A stretch of 7,666 nucleotides of DNA from Nitrososphaeraceae archaeon. Lineage in GTDB: Archaea > Thermoproteota > Nitrososphaeria > Nitrososphaerales > Nitrososphaeraceae. The first letter of the stretch is position 1, and each line of letters starts with the position of its first letter. A model generated the notes under the pieces. It ran no database searches. It was not told the DNA's origin and worked only from the letters and a program-made list of their open reading frames with translations. Made by a program: the position numbers and the translations under genes. Shown one piece after another: positions 6,128 through 7,666 of this stretch. Where the stretch lies: positions 1-7,666 of the forward strand of contig JAREAJ010000036.1 of assembly GCA_029240395.1 (NCBI GenBank). The letters are read 5' to 3'.

Positions 6128-6137
6128 TTTATTTTTA
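6128..6137 (-). promoter_or_regulatory. TATA-like box before the methyltransferase gene
   Basis: The minus strand reads TAAAAATAAA, overlapping the last codons of the zinc-ribbon gene. The predicted transcription start falls at or next to the TTG at 6107, or gives a leader of about 45 nt for the ATG at 6062. Transcription from the upstream genes is equally possible, as the gap is only 27 bp. Confidence 0.3.
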
Positions 6138-6317
6138 GTAAACTGATTCTGCGCTTGGTCTTAGGCCTCTTTTATAGCTTTTCCGTCCGCAAGTGACACA
6201 GTAATAGATTCTCCTACTCTTGTAAGTGTAGATCACATCATCATTATCTTCCATTACATCATGTGTTGTCTTCGCCATGCATCGGTCGCAGAATCTGATT
6301 TCTGTTGTATTATTCAT
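6135..6317 (-). CDS. Small zinc-ribbon protein
   Basis: This 60-residue protein has two CxxC knuckles, Cys10/Cys13 (FCDRCMAKT) and Cys40/Cys43 (YYCVTCGRK), separated by 26 residues that include an acidic loop (MEDNDDV) and a strand-rich part (VIYTYKSRRIYYC). This is a standard zinc-ribbon layout and should bind one zinc ion. The C-terminus is basic (RKSYKRGLRPS), which suits nucleic-acid or ribosome binding, but no specific role can be named. It is not recognisably a ribosomal L37e/L44e protein or a TFIIS/RPB9 ribbon. The gene lies 57 bp after sucD and 27 bp before the methyltransferase gene on the same strand, so it may belong to either unit. The coordinated Cys pairs and the compact frame make it credible despite its size. 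Confidence 0.8.
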   Translation of the reverse strand: MNNTTEIRFCDRCMAKTTHDVMEDNDDVIYTYKSRRIYYCVTCGRKSYKRGLRPSAESVY

Positions 6318-6344
6318 AAGAAATTATCTCGGCCCGCATTGCTC

Positions 6345-6352
6345 AGATATGC
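6345..6352 (-). promoter_or_regulatory. Weak TATA-like element before the zinc-ribbon gene
   Basis: The minus strand reads GCATATCT, centred about 31 bp upstream of the ATG at 6317, the same spacing as the stronger boxes elsewhere in the window. The sequence match is poor, and read-through from sucD could serve instead. Confidence 0.2.
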
Positions 6353-6374
6353 CTTCGCTCACCATTTTATTCAG

Positions 6375-7292
6375 CTATCTCTTTAGTTTTTGAGACAAAA
6401 GAACCGGAACTTCTGATGGAATCTTTGCTACGGGAACATCAGCTTTGAAAAAGCTAGTCAATTTTGATTCAGCCGAACCGTAGTCGCCGTACACGATCGC
6501 CCCAGCGTGACCCATCCTTTTTTCCTTCGGCGCAGATCTTCCAGCGATATAACCTATTACTGGTTTTGGAAATCTCGTCCTGATTATGTACTCCGCCAGC
6601 TGTTCCTCGGCGTCTCCCCCGATCTCGCCCACAACGACGATTCCTTCTATACCTTCGATGTTCCTAATCATTTCGAAGCATTCAATCAGATTCGTCCCAT
6701 TAATAGGATCCCCTCCTATACCCATACATATTTTTTGACCGAACTGCGCCCTGGTTAGGTTGTGCGCAAGTTCATACATCAAAGTGCCACTCCTCGAGAG
6801 AAGAACCACCTTGCCGGGAGAGAAAGGTTGAGCTGGCATAATGCCGATTTTAGTAACTCCAGGAACAATTACGCCCGGTGTGTTAGGACCAATGACTCGT
6901 GCGTTCCGTTCACTTGCATATTCAATCAGCTTCAGAGAATCTATTACGGGAACGTGTTCTGGTATTGCTACTAAAAGTTTTATTCCACTGTTTATGGCCT
7001 CTATTGCTGCGTCCAGAAAATATGGAGCAGGCACAAACATAGCAGATATTGCGGCTCCTGACTGTTCCACGGCTTCAGTCATACTATTGCAAATAGGAAT
7101 GCCATCAAATTCTTGGCCTCCTTTGCCCGGTGTTACCCCTGCTACGATATTTGTCCCGTAACTTCTCATCAATCTAGTATGAACTGATCCGAAGCTTCCA
7201 GTTATTCCTTGAACAATTACAGGCTTCTTACCATAGTCCTCATCAGCCTCCCTCCCCACTAGCAGACCTATAAGGTCAAACCTATTTGCCAT
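6375..7292 (-). CDS. sucD: Succinyl-CoA synthetase (ligase), alpha subunit
   Basis: This 305-residue alpha subunit, with SucC, interconverts succinyl-CoA and succinate with formation or use of a nucleoside triphosphate, in the cytoplasm. Residues 26-60 are the CoA-binding Rossmann domain (QGITGSFGS, then AGVTPGKGGQ). SRSGTLMYE at 166-174 and GIGGDPINGT at 191-200 are family signatures. His262 in MGHAGAIVYGD is the phosphorylated catalytic histidine. Length matches the usual 290-310. The frame is open upstream to 7367, but the start at 7292 (MANRFDLI) is chosen because GGAGG lies 6 nt upstream and the extra 25 residues would only overlap sucC. sucC overlaps by 11 nt, indicating translational coupling. 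In a 3-hydroxypropionate/4-hydroxybutyrate-cycle archaeon the enzyme would connect that cycle's succinyl-CoA to succinate; this is inference. Sequence alone does not decide ATP versus GTP use. Confidence 0.96.
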   Translation of the reverse strand: MANRFDLIGLLVGREADEDYGKKPVIVQGITGSFGSVHTRLMRSYGTNIVAGVTPGKGGQEFDGIPICNSMTEAVEQSGAAISAMFVPAPYFLDAAIEAINSGIKLLVAIPEHVPVIDSLKLIEYASERNARVIGPNTPGVIVPGVTKIGIMPAQPFSPGKVVLLSRSGTLMYELAHNLTRAQFGQKICMGIGGDPINGTNLIECFEMIRNIEGIEGIVVVGEIGGDAEEQLAEYIIRTRFPKPVIGYIAGRSAPKEKRMGHAGAIVYGDYGSAESKLTSFFKADVPVAKIPSEVPVLLSQKLKR

Positions 7293-7666
7293 AGATCTCC
7301 TCCGCTTTCGGTAGTCCTTGGAGCAAACCGTGTATGGCTTGCTCAACTGTGTCATACATCCTTGCATTACTATTTTTTAGCATTTCTTTTGCCTTTTCTG
7401 ATTCTGCCCCCGTTATCCTAGCAAAAGTCGGTATTTCGACTATGCCTTCATTATAAGCCCTTAAGATACCTTCTGCTACCATGCTAGTTTTGACAATTCC
7501 TCCAAAAAGGTTTATCAATATAGAGCGTATCTTTTTCATCTTGCTTATCACCTTTAACGAATCATAAATCGTTTCAGTAGTAGCACTACCTCCAAAATCT
7601 AAAAAGCAGCCAGCCTTGCCGCCTTTATCAGATACCATGTCAAGAGTGGACATTACAAGTCCCGCT
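7282..7666 (-). CDS. sucC: Succinyl-CoA synthetase (ligase), beta subunit, C-terminal 127 residues
   Basis: The frame continues past the internal ATG at 7653 to the window edge (codons A-G-L-V before MSTLDMV), so the 5' part, including the ATP-grasp domain, is missing. What is visible is the C-terminal ligase domain: AGLVMSTLDMV, then CFLDFGGSAT and SILINLFGGIVKTSMVAEGI, which align with the SucC power-helix and phosphohistidine-facing region. Family members are about 370-400 residues, so about a third is present. The usual R-L-E/A-G-N segment is R-I-T-G-A-E-S here, a modest divergence. The gene overlaps sucD by 11 nt and the subunits form one complex. The nucleotide-specificity region is outside the window. 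Confidence 0.95.
   Translation of the reverse strand, partial: AGLVMSTLDMVSDKGGKAGCFLDFGGSATTETIYDSLKVISKMKKIRSILINLFGGIVKTSMVAEGILRAYNEGIVEIPTFARITGAESEKAKEMLKNSNARMYDTVEQAIHGLLQGLPKAEEIYGK
7299..7303 (-). promoter_or_regulatory. Shine-Dalgarno site for sucD inside sucC
   Basis: The minus strand reads GGAGG, 6 nt before the ATG at 7292 and within the last codons of sucC. It fixes the sucD start and rejects the longer frame beginning at 7367. Confidence 0.7.

Noticed and set aside
7293..7367. Upstream extension of sucD by 25 residues (MQGCMTQL...)
   Set aside because: It lies entirely within sucC coding sequence, and the start at 7292 has a proper GGAGG and matches the usual N-terminus.

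Overview
All nine protein genes I can support lie on the minus strand. The family set suggests an archaeon, most likely a Nitrososphaeria (Thaumarchaeota) ammonia oxidiser. The evidence is a proteasome beta subunit of archaeal type, an archaeal MCT-1/Tma20-like PUA protein, a citrate synthase with an archaeal-type C-terminus, a consensus archaeal TATA box (TTTATATA), and short-leader genes mixed with Shine-Dalgarno-led genes. The lineage is inferred from family resemblance, not proven. Base composition looks even along the window, and I see no mobile element, CRISPR array, tRNA or rRNA.

In transcription order, from high to low coordinates, the window opens with the C-terminal part of succinyl-CoA synthetase beta (sucC). 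It overlaps the complete alpha subunit gene (sucD) by 11 nt, with an internal GGAGG for sucD. Next come a 60-residue zinc-ribbon protein and a class I SAM-dependent methyltransferase-like protein of unknown target. A T-run after the methyltransferase probably ends that unit.

The middle holds a DUF309 protein with an extra N-terminal alpha/beta domain, led by a good Shine-Dalgarno site. It is followed by a 567-residue GHKL (Hsp90/MutL/MORC-type) ATPase with a long acidic linker. Just upstream of the ATPase gene lies a 30-bp near-perfect palindrome, a candidate operator.

Then comes a proteasome beta subunit with every catalytic-site residue except the nucleophile: Ala stands where Thr1 should be. 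A second, shorter inverted repeat abuts its TATA-like box. After a 353-bp stretch with no convincing gene comes citrate synthase, with the best promoter in the window. It is followed 22 bp later by the start of the PUA-domain RNA-binding protein, which runs off the left edge.

Functionally the window combines central carbon metabolism (citrate synthase, succinyl-CoA synthetase), protein turnover (proteasome) and translation or RNA handling (PUA protein), plus four proteins of unknown role. I found no clearly new defence or mobile system. The most notable points are the nucleophile-less proteasome subunit beside an uncharacterised GHKL ATPase, and the two palindromes next to their promoters.
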